From NCBI RefSeq assembly GCF_030646115.1, contig NZ_JAUSMX010000009.1:62001-126000 (forward strand): a stretch of DNA of 64,000 nt. Direction: 5' to 3'. Shown here in pieces: positions 19,308 through 29,300 of this stretch (the first letter of the stretch is position 1; every line of letters starts with the position of its first letter). The DNA comes from Fluviicoccus sp. (GTDB lineage: Bacteria > Pseudomonadota > Gammaproteobacteria > Pseudomonadales > Moraxellaceae). Position numbers and translations under genes: made by a program. Under the pieces are notes generated by a model. It searched no databases, had not been told where the DNA came from, and saw only the letters and a list, made by a program, of their open reading frames with translations.

Positions 19308-19311
19308 ATTG

Positions 19312-19335
19312 AAGCTCCCCGCTGAGGGGGCTTTT
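19312..19335 (+). terminator. Rho-independent terminator after thiC and the glutaredoxin gene
   Basis: The arms AAGC(T)CCCC (19312-19320) and GGGGGCTT (19326-19333) pair over eight base pairs with one bulged T and a GCTGA loop. A short run of T residues follows. It begins four bases after the glutaredoxin stop. Confidence 0.75.
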
Positions 19336-19495
19336 ACGCTGGCGGATGTGGATGTTGTCCGGCGTGAGACGGTCTAGCAGGGCTTTTACCGGCTGGATTG
19401 CGTTCGGTTAAGGTGCCGGCTGTTTGCGGGAGGGATCGGCCCGGAAATCAAACGTGAAGTGTTCATCAGACCGCCGGCCGCCGGCGTGTTACTCT

Positions 19496-19555
19496 ACGAT
19501 CCGGCACGGTTACAGTGTTTTGCTGCTTGAACAGCTCCGGATCGTCGTGCCGGAT
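19496..19555 (+). other. Mutually exclusive hairpins upstream of cpdA (attenuator-like)
   Basis: One left arm, ACGATCCGGCACG (19496-19508), can pair in two ways. Its first nine bases match CCGGATCGT (19537-19545) perfectly. Its last ten bases match CGTGCCGGAT (19546-19555) perfectly. The two right arms are directly adjacent, so the pairings exclude one another, as in attenuators and riboswitches. A 15-base GC palindrome (CGCCGGC-C-GCCGGCG, 19472-19486) lies just upstream. The surrounding 19336-19644 stretch holds no convincing gene. What ligand or factor would switch the structure is unknown. Confidence 0.5.
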
Positions 19556-19644
19556 GATTTGATCGGGGTATTCTTGGCCTGACGCTGGAAAAAGTGTATT
19601 TTCTGCGTTACAAGAAGAAGGTAAAACTCGTTAGGGACGGCATC

Positions 19645-20454
19645 TTGAGCAAACAGTCGCAACAGCCACTGCGGGTGGTGCAGATTTCAGACAGTCATTT
19701 GTTCGCCTCCACGGCCGGGCAATTGTTGGGGCTTTGCACCGAAGACAGCCTGAAGCTGGTTTTGGACAAGGTGAGGCTGGAGCAGCCGGTCATTGATGTC
19801 ATCCTGGCAACCGGCGATATCGCCCAGGACGCCTCGGTCGAGGCCTATCAGCGTTTCCACCAGCATCTGGAAACGTTTGGCGCTCCCAGTTACTGGTTGC
19901 AGGGCAATCACGACATTACTTCGCCCATGATAACCACCTTGGGCGGCAAGAGCCGCCTCAGTCCTTGTGTCATCGACCAAGGCCCGTGGCGCATCATCAT
20001 GCTTAACTCCAGCATTGAACATCAGGTTCCCGGCAAATTTACGCCCCGCGAACTGAAATTCCTGAGGCAGGCCCTCGACGAATCCCTCGACAAGCATGTC
20101 ATGGTCTGCCTGCATCATCATCCGGTGCCCATGGGCTGCAAGTGGCTGGATACCCAGGTGGTGCGTAATGCTGACGAGTTCCTCGGCATCGTGGATCAGT
20201 ACACCCACATCCGCGCCATCATCTGGGGGCATGTGCATCAGGAGTCGGATAATGTCCGCAACGGTGTGCGGATGCTTTCAGCTCCCTCCACCTGCGTGCA
20301 ATTCAAGGCTCTCAGCGATGACTTCGCCATTGAAGAAGACCTGAATCCGGGCTACCGCTGGCTGCATCTCAACCCTGACGGCTCCATCGATACCGCTGTG
20401 TCGCGCGTGGAAGGGGTCAGGTTTGTGATTGACTGGTCGGTCAAGGGCTATTGA
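19645..20454 (+). CDS. cpdA: 3',5'-cyclic-AMP phosphodiesterase CpdA
   Basis: This metallophosphoesterase hydrolyses cAMP to AMP and so limits CRP/Vfr signalling. The conserved metal-binding blocks are all present: QISDSHLF, TGDIAQD, GNHD, LHHHPVPMG and IWGHVHQ. The TTG at 19645 was chosen because AGGGACGG lies just before it and it gives 269 residues, near the 275 of E. coli CpdA. A GTG at 19594 in frame would add 17 lysine-rich residues not typical of the family. It is followed by its own terminator. It lies about 3 kb from a perfect CRP-type site ahead of the giant gene. Confidence 0.93.
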   Translation: MSKQSQQPLRVVQISDSHLFASTAGQLLGLCTEDSLKLVLDKVRLEQPVIDVILATGDIAQDASVEAYQRFHQHLETFGAPSYWLQGNHDITSPMITTLGGKSRLSPCVIDQGPWRIIMLNSSIEHQVPGKFTPRELKFLRQALDESLDKHVMVCLHHHPVPMGCKWLDTQVVRNADEFLGIVDQYTHIRAIIWGHVHQESDNVRNGVRMLSAPSTCVQFKALSDDFAIEEDLNPGYRWLHLNPDGSIDTAVSRVEGVRFVIDWSVKGY

Positions 20455-20465
20455 TTTTCCGGCGG

Positions 20466-20488
20466 GGCGGGTTTAAAACCCGCCTTTT
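20466..20488 (+). terminator. Rho-independent terminator after cpdA
   Basis: GGCGGGTTT (20466-20474) and AAACCCGCC (20476-20484) form a nine-base-pair arm set around a very tight centre, followed at once by TTTT. It lies 12 bases after the cpdA stop and 20 bases before yqiA. The downstream genes may therefore depend on read-through or a promoter of their own. Confidence 0.75.
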
Positions 20489-20508
20489 GCATTCCGGCGT
20501 CACCCGTT

Positions 20509-21075
20509 ATGTCCACCATCCTTTACCTGCACGGCTTCAACAGCTCCCCGCAATCCCATAAGACCTGCCTGATGCAGGAGTGGTTGTCCCGGAACCGGCC
20601 CGATATCAGCTTCCTGACGCCCGACATTGCGGTCAATGCCGCCCGCGTTGCCGATATCATCTGCGAACATCTGGAGGCCTTCCCTGACGCCAATCTGGTT
20701 GGCAGTTCTCTGGGCGGCTTCTACGCGACTTGGGCCGCCGCCCGGTTTAACCGCAAGGCGGTGCTGATCAATCCGGCGGTGCGCCCTTATGAGCGCTTTT
20801 ATGCCTACCTTGGGGAGCAGCAAAACTTCCATACCGGCGAAAAATACGTGCTGACGACAGAAATGGTCGCCGAGTTACAGCCGCTGGAGGCCGGAGCACT
20901 CGCACGACCGGAGCGCTTGTGGGTATTATTGCAGTCCGGTGATGAAACCCTGGATTATCGTGACGCCCGGCAGCGTTACGCGCGCTCCCCGATGCTGGTG
21001 GAGGAGGGCGGCAACCATGCCTTCGATACCTTTGAGCTGCACATTCCCGCCATTGTCCATTTTTTGACACACTGA
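20509..21075 (+). CDS. yqiA: YqiA-family alpha/beta-hydrolase esterase
   Basis: This 188-residue cytoplasmic esterase belongs to the UPF0227/YqiA family. The family opening LYLHGFNSSPQSHKT is present. The nucleophile elbow is GSSLGGFYAT, the acid is probably the Asp in SGDETLDY, and the catalytic His is in EGGNHAFD. The natural substrate is unknown. It sits between cpdA and parE, the order I associate with Pseudomonas and E. coli, and ends four bases before parE. Confidence 0.93.
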   Translation: MSTILYLHGFNSSPQSHKTCLMQEWLSRNRPDISFLTPDIAVNAARVADIICEHLEAFPDANLVGSSLGGFYATWAAARFNRKAVLINPAVRPYERFYAYLGEQQNFHTGEKYVLTTEMVAELQPLEAGALARPERLWVLLQSGDETLDYRDARQRYARSPMLVEEGGNHAFDTFELHIPAIVHFLTH

Positions 21076-21079
21076 GCCC

Positions 21080-22966
21080 ATGACCACGTATAACGCCGAT
21101 GCCATTGAAGTCCTGTCCGGTCTGGACCCCGTCCGCCGCCGCCCCGGCATGTACACCGACACCAGTCGCCCCAACCATCTGGCGCAGGAGGTCATCGACA
21201 ACTCGGTGGATGAGGCGCTGGCGGGCCATGCCCGTCATATCCATGTCATCCTTCATGAGGACAATTCACTCGAAGTGATCGATGACGGCCGTGGCATGCC
21301 GGTGGATATCCATCCCGAAGAAAAGATGAGTGGTGTTGAACTGATCCTCACCAAACTGCATGCGGGCGGCAAATTTTCCAACAAGAACTACCAGTTCTCG
21401 GGCGGTTTGCACGGCGTCGGCATTTCCGTGGTCAATGCCTTGTCCCTGCAGGTGCAGGTGAAGGTCAAGCGTGACGGCAGTGAGTACGGCATCAGCTTTG
21501 CCAACGGCAACAAGGCCTCTGAGTTGTCGGTGATCGGCACAGTACCCAAGCGGCAGAGCGGCACCAGCGTGCGTTTCTGGGTGGACGCCTCCTATTTTGA
21601 TACGCCGAAGTTTGCCACCAAGCCGCTGAAACACCTGCTCAAGGCCAAGGCGGTGCTGTGCCCCGGGCTGGAAATCCGTTTCGACGACCGTCAGGCCAAC
21701 GAGTCCCAGACCTGGCTGTATGAAGAAGGCTTGCGCGCTTACCTCGCCGATGCCACCAAGGATTATCCGGTGCTGCCTGCCGAACCTTTTACTGGGGTCT
21801 TCGAGGGCGGCCATGCCGCCTGTGATTACGCCGTATTGTGGATGCCGGAAGGCGGCGAAGCAGTGCAGGAATCGTACGTCAACCTGATTCCCACGGTGCA
21901 GGGCGGCACCCACGTCAACGGGCTGCGCCAAGGGCTGACCGACGCCATGCGCGAGTTCTGTGAGTTTCGCAACCTGTTGCCGCGTAACGTCAAGCTGGCG
22001 CCAGAAGATGTCTGGGAAAAAGTGTCCTTCGTGCTGTCGATGAAAATGCAGGAGGCGCAGTTTTCCGGGCAGACCAAGGAGCGCTTGTCCTCCCGGGAGG
22101 CGGCGGTTTTTGTACAGGGCGTCACCAAGGATGCCTTTTCACTGTGGTTGAATCAGCATCCGGACATTGGCGTGCAACTGGCGGAGCTGGCGATTGCCAA
22201 TGCCGGACGCCGGTTGCGCGCCGGCAAGAAAATCGAGCGCAAGAAAATCACCCAGGGCCCGGCGTTGCCCGGCAAGCTGGCGGATTGCGCCGGTCAGGAC
22301 ATCATGCGCAGCGAGTTGTTTCTGGTGGAAGGTGACTCCGCCGGCGGTTCGGCCAAGCAGGCGCGAGACAAGGAATTCCAGGCGGTGATGCCGCTGCGCG
22401 GCAAGATTCTCAATACCTGGGAGGTTTCAAAGGACGATGTGCTGGGCTCGCAGGAAGTGCATGACATTGCCGTCGCCATTGGTGTCGACCCCGGCAATGA
22501 TGACTTGACCGGGCTGCGTTACGGCAAGGTCTGCATCCTTGCCGATGCCGACTCCGACGGGCTGCATATCGCCACGCTGCTGTGTGCGTTGTTTGTGCGG
22601 CATTTCACCTCGCTGGTGAAGGAAGGACATGTGTTTGTCGCCATGCCGCCGTTGTACCGTATTGATTGCGGCAAGGAAATTTTCTACGCCCTGGACGATG
22701 ACGAAAAACAGGGGGTGCTGGACCGGCTGGCGGCCGAGCACAAAAAGGCCAAGCCGCAGGTGACGCGTTTCAAGGGCTTGGGCGAAATGAATCCGCTGCA
22801 ACTGCGTGAAACCACCATGGATGTCAATACACGGCGGCTGGTGCAGCTGCGGCTGGATGATGAAAAGGAAGCGTGCGCCATGCTGGACATGCTGCTGGCG
22901 AAGAAGCGTTCGCCGGACCGCAAGGCATGGCTGGAAGACAAGGGGAATTTGGCGGAGACCGTCTGA
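21080..22966 (+). CDS. parE: DNA topoisomerase IV subunit B (ParE)
   Basis: This ATPase subunit of topoisomerase IV acts with ParC to decatenate daughter chromosomes. The 628-residue product has the GHKL ATP site (IDNSVDEAL, DDGRGMP, GGLHGVG), the transducer domain, and the TOPRIM block with VEGDSAGGSAKQ and ADADSDGLH. The C-terminal region ends in RFKGLGEMNP and NTRRL. It is normally close to parC. Here parC lies 11.5 kb downstream because the giant repeat gene intervenes. Confidence 0.97.
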   Translation: MTTYNADAIEVLSGLDPVRRRPGMYTDTSRPNHLAQEVIDNSVDEALAGHARHIHVILHEDNSLEVIDDGRGMPVDIHPEEKMSGVELILTKLHAGGKFSNKNYQFSGGLHGVGISVVNALSLQVQVKVKRDGSEYGISFANGNKASELSVIGTVPKRQSGTSVRFWVDASYFDTPKFATKPLKHLLKAKAVLCPGLEIRFDDRQANESQTWLYEEGLRAYLADATKDYPVLPAEPFTGVFEGGHAACDYAVLWMPEGGEAVQESYVNLIPTVQGGTHVNGLRQGLTDAMREFCEFRNLLPRNVKLAPEDVWEKVSFVLSMKMQEAQFSGQTKERLSSREAAVFVQGVTKDAFSLWLNQHPDIGVQLAELAIANAGRRLRAGKKIERKKITQGPALPGKLADCAGQDIMRSELFLVEGDSAGGSAKQARDKEFQAVMPLRGKILNTWEVSKDDVLGSQEVHDIAVAIGVDPGNDDLTGLRYGKVCILADADSDGLHIATLLCALFVRHFTSLVKEGHVFVAMPPLYRIDCGKEIFYALDDDEKQGVLDRLAAEHKKAKPQVTRFKGLGEMNPLQLRETTMDVNTRRLVQLRLDDEKEACAMLDMLLAKKRSPDRKAWLEDKGNLAETV

Positions 22967-23329
22967 AGGAAAATCCCCGTTCATCCGTGTTTTTCTACGC
23001 TTTATCCTTTATGGCCGGAAACTGCCTCTGTGACCGGCCGTAAAGTGTTCAATTAAATATACAACGCACCCTCCTTTTCCTACAATGCTGTGTGATTCAT
23101 GTCACAAATTGATCTTAATCTGTGGCAGCCAAGGCCGGTGTTTTATTGATGACCCGCTCTTGGGGGATTACTGTGACAAACGGGAACATACAGAGCCAGG
23201 ACTGGTGTTGGTAACTGCTCTCGGTCGGCTTTTAAAGAACAATTTGCTATCAAAATATAACGGATTCTCCCCATAACAGGGGCTTCGGCATGACGCTGCC
23301 GGAGGATGTATTGACAGGGGTGGCTGTAA
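22967..23329. other. Regulatory intergenic region before the giant gene
   Basis: This 363-base stretch is more AT-rich than its surroundings and holds no convincing gene. It contains an inverted repeat GGCCGG/CCGGCC (23013-23018 and 23034-23039) shortly after parE, which lacks a T-run. It also holds a TACAAT box (23081-23086), the CRP-type palindrome at 23091-23106, a second TGTGA half-site (23172-23176), and a TATAAC box (23256-23261) nearer the start. The long leader suggests more than one level of control. Confidence 0.5.
23091..23106. promoter_or_regulatory. Perfect CRP/Vfr-type cAMP-receptor binding site
   Basis: TGTGATTCATGTCACA matches the TGTGA-N6-TCACA consensus of CRP and Vfr in all ten fixed positions. 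Its centre lies about 231 bases before the giant gene's ATG. No promoter with textbook class I or II spacing was pinned down, so activation or repression cannot be told from sequence alone. Confidence 0.65.
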
Positions 23330-26300
23330 ATGAGACTGATTTCCCAGCGTGCGGCAATGATGCTTTGGGCCTGGTTCACGTTCCTGTTGTGTCCTGCCTT
23401 GGTGCAGGCCGGAGGCGTGCGGATCATCCAGAACCCCAGCTTTGAAATTCGCGCGGATGGTTCCCCGGTTTCCTTTCCCCCCAACGCCGGGCTCAATAAC
23501 AACACAACCTGGGCCTACTGGGGGGACTCTACCTGCGGCTTTGGCAATACCTACGGCTGTATCGCCGGCTGGCGCACCACTGATGCCAAGAACGGCACCG
23601 GAGGCCAGCCCGCGTACAACGGTCCGTATATAGAAGTCGGCTATGCCTCCACCTACGGCATTAGCGGACAGGACGCCAACCGCATCGTCGCCGAATTGAA
23701 CGCCACCCAGCAGTCCCGGCTCTGGCAACCAGTTTGTCTGAGCGCCGGGGAACCGGTCACCATGACCTACTATTTTTCCCCCCGCACCAACGGCGGCAGC
23801 CTGCCCCAGCAGGTAGCAGCAGGTTTGTGGAACCTGAATGACGCAGGCCCGATTGGCGGCGCGCTGTCTTACCAGAACTCCAACCCCGCATCCGTGGGGA
23901 TTTTTTTGCCACAAATTGCCTATTTTACGGCACCCGCCACCGGCAACTTCCAGTTGGGCATGGAAGCCTTGCTACCCGCCACCGGCAGTAACGGTAACTT
24001 GATTGATGACGTCAAGGTGATCCTGAAGCCCTTGATCGACATGAATACCAATCCCAATTTCACCATTCCGGAAGGCGGGGCCGGCCCCGCCATCCAGTTG
24101 CGGATCAACGGTACGGTACAGACGGATACTGTGGTGGCCATCCGTCTGATCAGCGGTACGGCAACACCGGATACCGATTTCTCCTTGGGTACTCCGGTGG
24201 GCTTGGCGGGGACAACCCCCACCCTGAACCATACGCCCGGCGACACCTTGTGGCTGGTTACCGTTCCGGCCGGTGAATACGATGCCGGCCAGGGCATCTA
24301 TGGCAGTACCAAATACGGCGTCTCCATTCCCATCAATGCGACGTATGACACGCTGCGCGAAGGACTTGAAGACATTGTCTTCCAATTGCAGGCACCCAGT
24401 GATTATGGTTCGGATCCCGTCGAGAAGTGGGACCGCACCAATCCCATTTGCGAAGGAGCGACCACCAACAGCATTACCTATGATATTGATGAAATTGAGC
24501 CCAAGATCCGGATTCACAAAGTGGTGGTGGGCAGGCTTTCCGCCAACGACCAATTTGTTACTCAAGTCAAGAACGCGTCTGCGGCAGTGGTTTCCACAAC
24601 CTCCGCCTCGTCCACCCTGGGCGGGGGCGTGGCGACCAGCGGCGCGGGCCTTTCATTCAATGCTCCCGGCTATTTTCAGGCAAATTTCAACGAGACGTAT
24701 ACCCTGACCGAGGCCATGTTGCCTGGCAGTGTCAACGCCCTGGGCGCGTACACATCCAGCATTGCCTGCACTAATGCGCGGGTTATCGGCCCCCCGACCG
24801 TGTTGCCGTCCGGAGCCGGGCAGAGTTTCAGTGTTACGGTGGTGGACGGTGATGACATTACCTGTACGATTACCAATGCCCCCATGCCGCAGATCAATAA
24901 TGTGGTGAAGGTGCTGGGCAGCACCCGTAGCGCTGTCGGTGACCAGTTTACGTTGCAGATCAAGGACCTGCTGGGTAATGTGGTCAATTCGACGGCCAAT
25001 AGCACCACCGCAGGTGCCGGTGCGGCCATTACGGCGGGAACCGGGGAGACCGGACTGACTGTATTGCAGCCGGGCGTCACTTATACCCTGACTGAAATCG
25101 GTGCGGGCAGCCCGACAGCCATCCTGAATGACTACAACACGGTCATTGCCTGTGCCAACGCCAACACCACGTCAACGGTGCTGCCAAGCGGTCAGGGCCA
25201 AAGCTTCACTCTGACTCCTCAGGGTAATGACCAGATAAGTTGTACTTTCACCAATATTGCCCATGAACCGCGAGTCACGCTGGTCAAGGCGCTGAACAGT
25301 TCCGGCCGTTTTGCCGCCACCGACCAGTTCACCATGGAAATACGGCGCACCAGCGATAATGTGTTGATGAACGCCACCACCAACAGCACCACGGCGGGTT
25401 CGGGTTCAACCATTACGGCGGGCAGCGGCACCACGGATCCGGTATTCCTGCAGGCGGGCATTGCCTATACGCTGAGGGAAGTGGGGGCGGGCGCTCCGGC
25501 CGCCAACCTGTCGGACTATTCTTCCGTAATTTCGTGTACCAATGCACGGTCAGGCTTCCCCACCACTACTCTGCCCTCCGGCAGCGGCACCAGCTTCAGC
25601 CTGACTCCGAATACGGATGATGTGATTGTCTGTACGCTGAAAAACGCCAGGCCGCGCATCCGGCTGAACAAGACCGTCACCGGCCTGCGAGATGCAGCCG
25701 ACCGGTTCACAACACAAATCCGCACCGGCGGGGCAGGGGGGGCGGTTCAATCGGGCACGACTGCCTCCGCCAGTATCGGCGGCGGTGTACTGACCACCGG
25801 CGGCGCGGCCACCTATACCGCGCCGGGGTATTATCAGGGTGTGGTAAGCACAGCCTACACCCTGAATGAAACGGTGACCGCCGGATCGTCAACCACGGCC
25901 AACTATCTGACCTCCATCAGCTGTACGAATGCCAATACGGGCAGCTCCACGGTGCTTCCTTCGGGGTCCGGCACGGCGTTCAGCCTGACACCGCTCTCCA
26001 TGGATGACGATATTGACTGTACGCTGACCAATACGCCGCGTGCCACGCTGACGCTGGTCAAGACCCTGGCGGCAAACCGGACCGTGAATACGGACCAGTT
26101 TACCGTTCAGGTCATCAATAATACGACCAGCACCACCGAAGCGACCGCCACGACAGGCGGCACCGGCACAACGGTCACCACGGGAACGGCAACGACCACA
26201 ACGGCAACCCCCGGCCATAGTTACATTCTTCAGGAAATTGCCGCAGGTACGACAACCCTGGCCAATTACTATGCCAGCTACAGTTGCACCAATGCGACCG

Positions 26301-29300
26301 GGGGCAGCCCGACCGTGATGCCAAGTGGCTTTGGCACCAGTATGAACATTACCCCGGCGGCTGGTGACAATATCACGTGTACCCTCAGCAACCGGCCGGG
26401 CGGGCGGATCAAGGTCAACAAGGTGGTCACCAACCTCGTTGATAATAATGACCGGTTTACGACCTTCATCCGCTCCACCGCTACAGGTCTGCCCATGGTG
26501 TCCTCCACCAGCAGTGACACCCGTACCGGCGGCGGAGTCCTGACGACGGGTGGCGCAGCTACCTATACCGCACCCGGAACGTATACTGGGATTGCTGGAA
26601 CCACATACCGCATTGATGAGTTGATTTCCGCAGGTACTTCGGGAGTTGACCAGTACACCACCTCCATCAGTTGTACCACCACGGGTGGCAGTACGGTGCC
26701 GACCTCTGGCTCCACGACACAACCCTTCAGCGTAACGCTGGTAGCGGGAGATTTGGTCACCTGTACCCTGACCAATACCCGCAAGCCGCCGCAGATCCGC
26801 CTCAGCAAGACAGTAGCCGGACTGATCAACACCCTTGACCGCTTCAGAACCCGCATTGTCGATGCCGGGACCTTGGCCGTGGTTTCTGACGGGGTTTCCG
26901 CCAACGGGACAGTGATCACCACTGTCTCCGGCACAGGCCCGTTCCCGGACACCCTGAATCCTTCCGGGGCCTATACCCCGACGGCTGGAACGAAGTACAC
27001 CCTTACCGAAGTCATGGATTCCGGGCCGACACCGCTGACAGCTTATTCCGCCTTCATCAACTGTACCAATACCCGCAGCTCCGGCCCAGTGACCCTGTTG
27101 CCCACCGGTGCCGGGCAAAGCCATGATGTGACTCCTCTATATGGGGACAATATCAGTTGCACCCTGACTAACGGTCCGGCGCGCTTGCGCGTGACCAAGG
27201 CGCTGGCCAACGCCCGCCGGGCAGACAGTGATGAGTTCACGGTGCAGATCAAGAATAGCGGCGGTACGGTTCTGAACTCCACAACCTCCAGCACATCGGC
27301 GGGTGACGGAAGTACGGTCATTCCCGGCACCGGGGATACACAGGACACGTATGTCGCCGGCGGCTCCACCTACACCCTGACTGAAATTGCGGCCAGCGGC
27401 TCTTTGAATAACTATGAAAGCAAGCTGGTTTGCACCAATTCCGTGGTCAGCGGCACCTCACTGCCATCCACGGCGTTTACGGCCAACAACAACACCACAC
27501 CCCTGACCTGGACAATTACGCCTGTCACTGGCGATGATATTGATTGCGTGCTCAGCAACCGGCATGTTGCGCCGGTAGCTGTGCTGGAAAAAGCACTGTC
27601 CGGGGCGGGACGGCATGTCGATACGGATCAGTTTACGGTGGAAATCCGTAATGGCGGCACCCTGGTCAATTCAGCGACCAATGCCACCTCCCAGGGAACC
27701 GGCGCCACGACGCTGGGCGGAAAGGGCACGACCGGCGCCACCGTTCTGGCGACGGGAACCGCTTACACGTTCCGGGAAGTGGTGGCCGGCACAACGACGC
27801 TGACGGATTATGCGACCACTACGGTTTGCAGCCGTACTGACGGTTCCACCGGCGTGATCACGACTCAGAGCTATTCTGGAAACACTTTCACGCTGAGTCC
27901 GAATCCGGCCAATTACGAATATGTTTCCTGTGTGATGACCAACGCGCCGCTGCCCAGAATCCGCATCAACAAGACGCTGGTCAGCAAGGTGGCCGCCGGG
28001 GATACCTTCACTACCCAGGTCAAGAACGGAGCCAGTGTGGTTTCCGGCATCACCACCGATGTGCGCACCGGTGGCGGCGTCAGCGCCACCACGACCGGCA
28101 CAACCACGACCACCGGTTATTATCAGGGTGTCGCGGGCACGGCTTATACCTTGACGGAGGCGATCAGCGGCTCTTCCACCACCCTCAGCCAGTATGAGTC
28201 GTCCATCAGTTGCACCAATACCGATACCGCCAGCGCCACGGTGCTTCCCTCCGGTTCCGGTCAGTCCTTTTCGCTGACGCCGGCCAATGGCGACCGCATC
28301 GTCTGTACGCTGACCAATAACCCCAAGCCCTTGCTGCGCATCAACAAGGTAGTGACCACGGCGGCGAATGTCGCCGACCGGTTCACCACCCAGATCCGCA
28401 CCGGCGGGGCGGGTGGCACGGTGGTGTCTGACACCTCGTCGTCCACAGTGACCGGCGGCGGCATGCTGACCACTTCGGCCACCGGCACCTTCAACACCGC
28501 CGGGGCCTGGCAGGCCACGGCTGGAACTACGTATACGCTGACCGAAATCCTGTCAGCCGGTCCGTCCAGCCTAACGCAGTACGACACCACCATTAGTTGC
28601 AGCAATGCCAACGGCTCCAGTACGACCATTCTGCCCCAGCCGGCAGACTCAGCGCCGTACAACATCACAGTGCAGGATGGCGACAACATCACCTGCAGCT
28701 TCACCAACACCGCGAAAGTACCGAAAATCCGTGTCCACAAAGTTGTTTCCAGCCTGGTCGACGCCAATGACCGCTTTACAACGGAAGTGCGGACCGGCGG
28801 TGTGGCGGGAACGGTTGTCTCCGGGACTTCCGGCTCGGCAACCACCGGGGGGGGGATTTTCACCACCGGCGGCGCCGGGACGTATTCAGCGCCGGGGATT
28901 TATGCCGGTGTTGCCGGAACGGCTTACACCGTGACCGAGTCCCTGACCGGTGGAACATCGGCAGCCAGCCAGTACGACACCAGCATCAGTTGCAGCAATG
29001 CCCTGGCCGGAAGCGCCACCGTGTTGCCTTCAGGTTCAATTACGCCGTTCACCTTCACCCCTCAGGCCGGTGACGATATCAGTTGTACGCTGACCAACGC
29101 AGTCAAAGCCCCGGTAATCACGGTACGCAAGGATGTTGTGGTTCGCATCGACAGCGCTGACCAGTTTACGCTGGGGTTGAATGGCGGGGCCGTTTCGCAA
29201 AGCGCCACCACCACCGGCGTGGTTGCCGGTGTGCAGCCGGTCACCATCAGCAACATCACGCTGGTCGCTGGCACCCCGTATACCCTGAGTGAAATCAAGG

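Noticed and set aside
23085-23276. A 63-codon frame in the leader of the giant gene
   Set aside because: It overlaps the CRP-type site and has no ribosome-binding site or known similarity. It is probably chance in an AT-richer leader, though a leader peptide cannot be fully excluded.
22967-23329. Mobile-element ends around the giant gene
   Set aside because: No transposase, integrase, terminal inverted repeats or target-site duplication were seen at either side.
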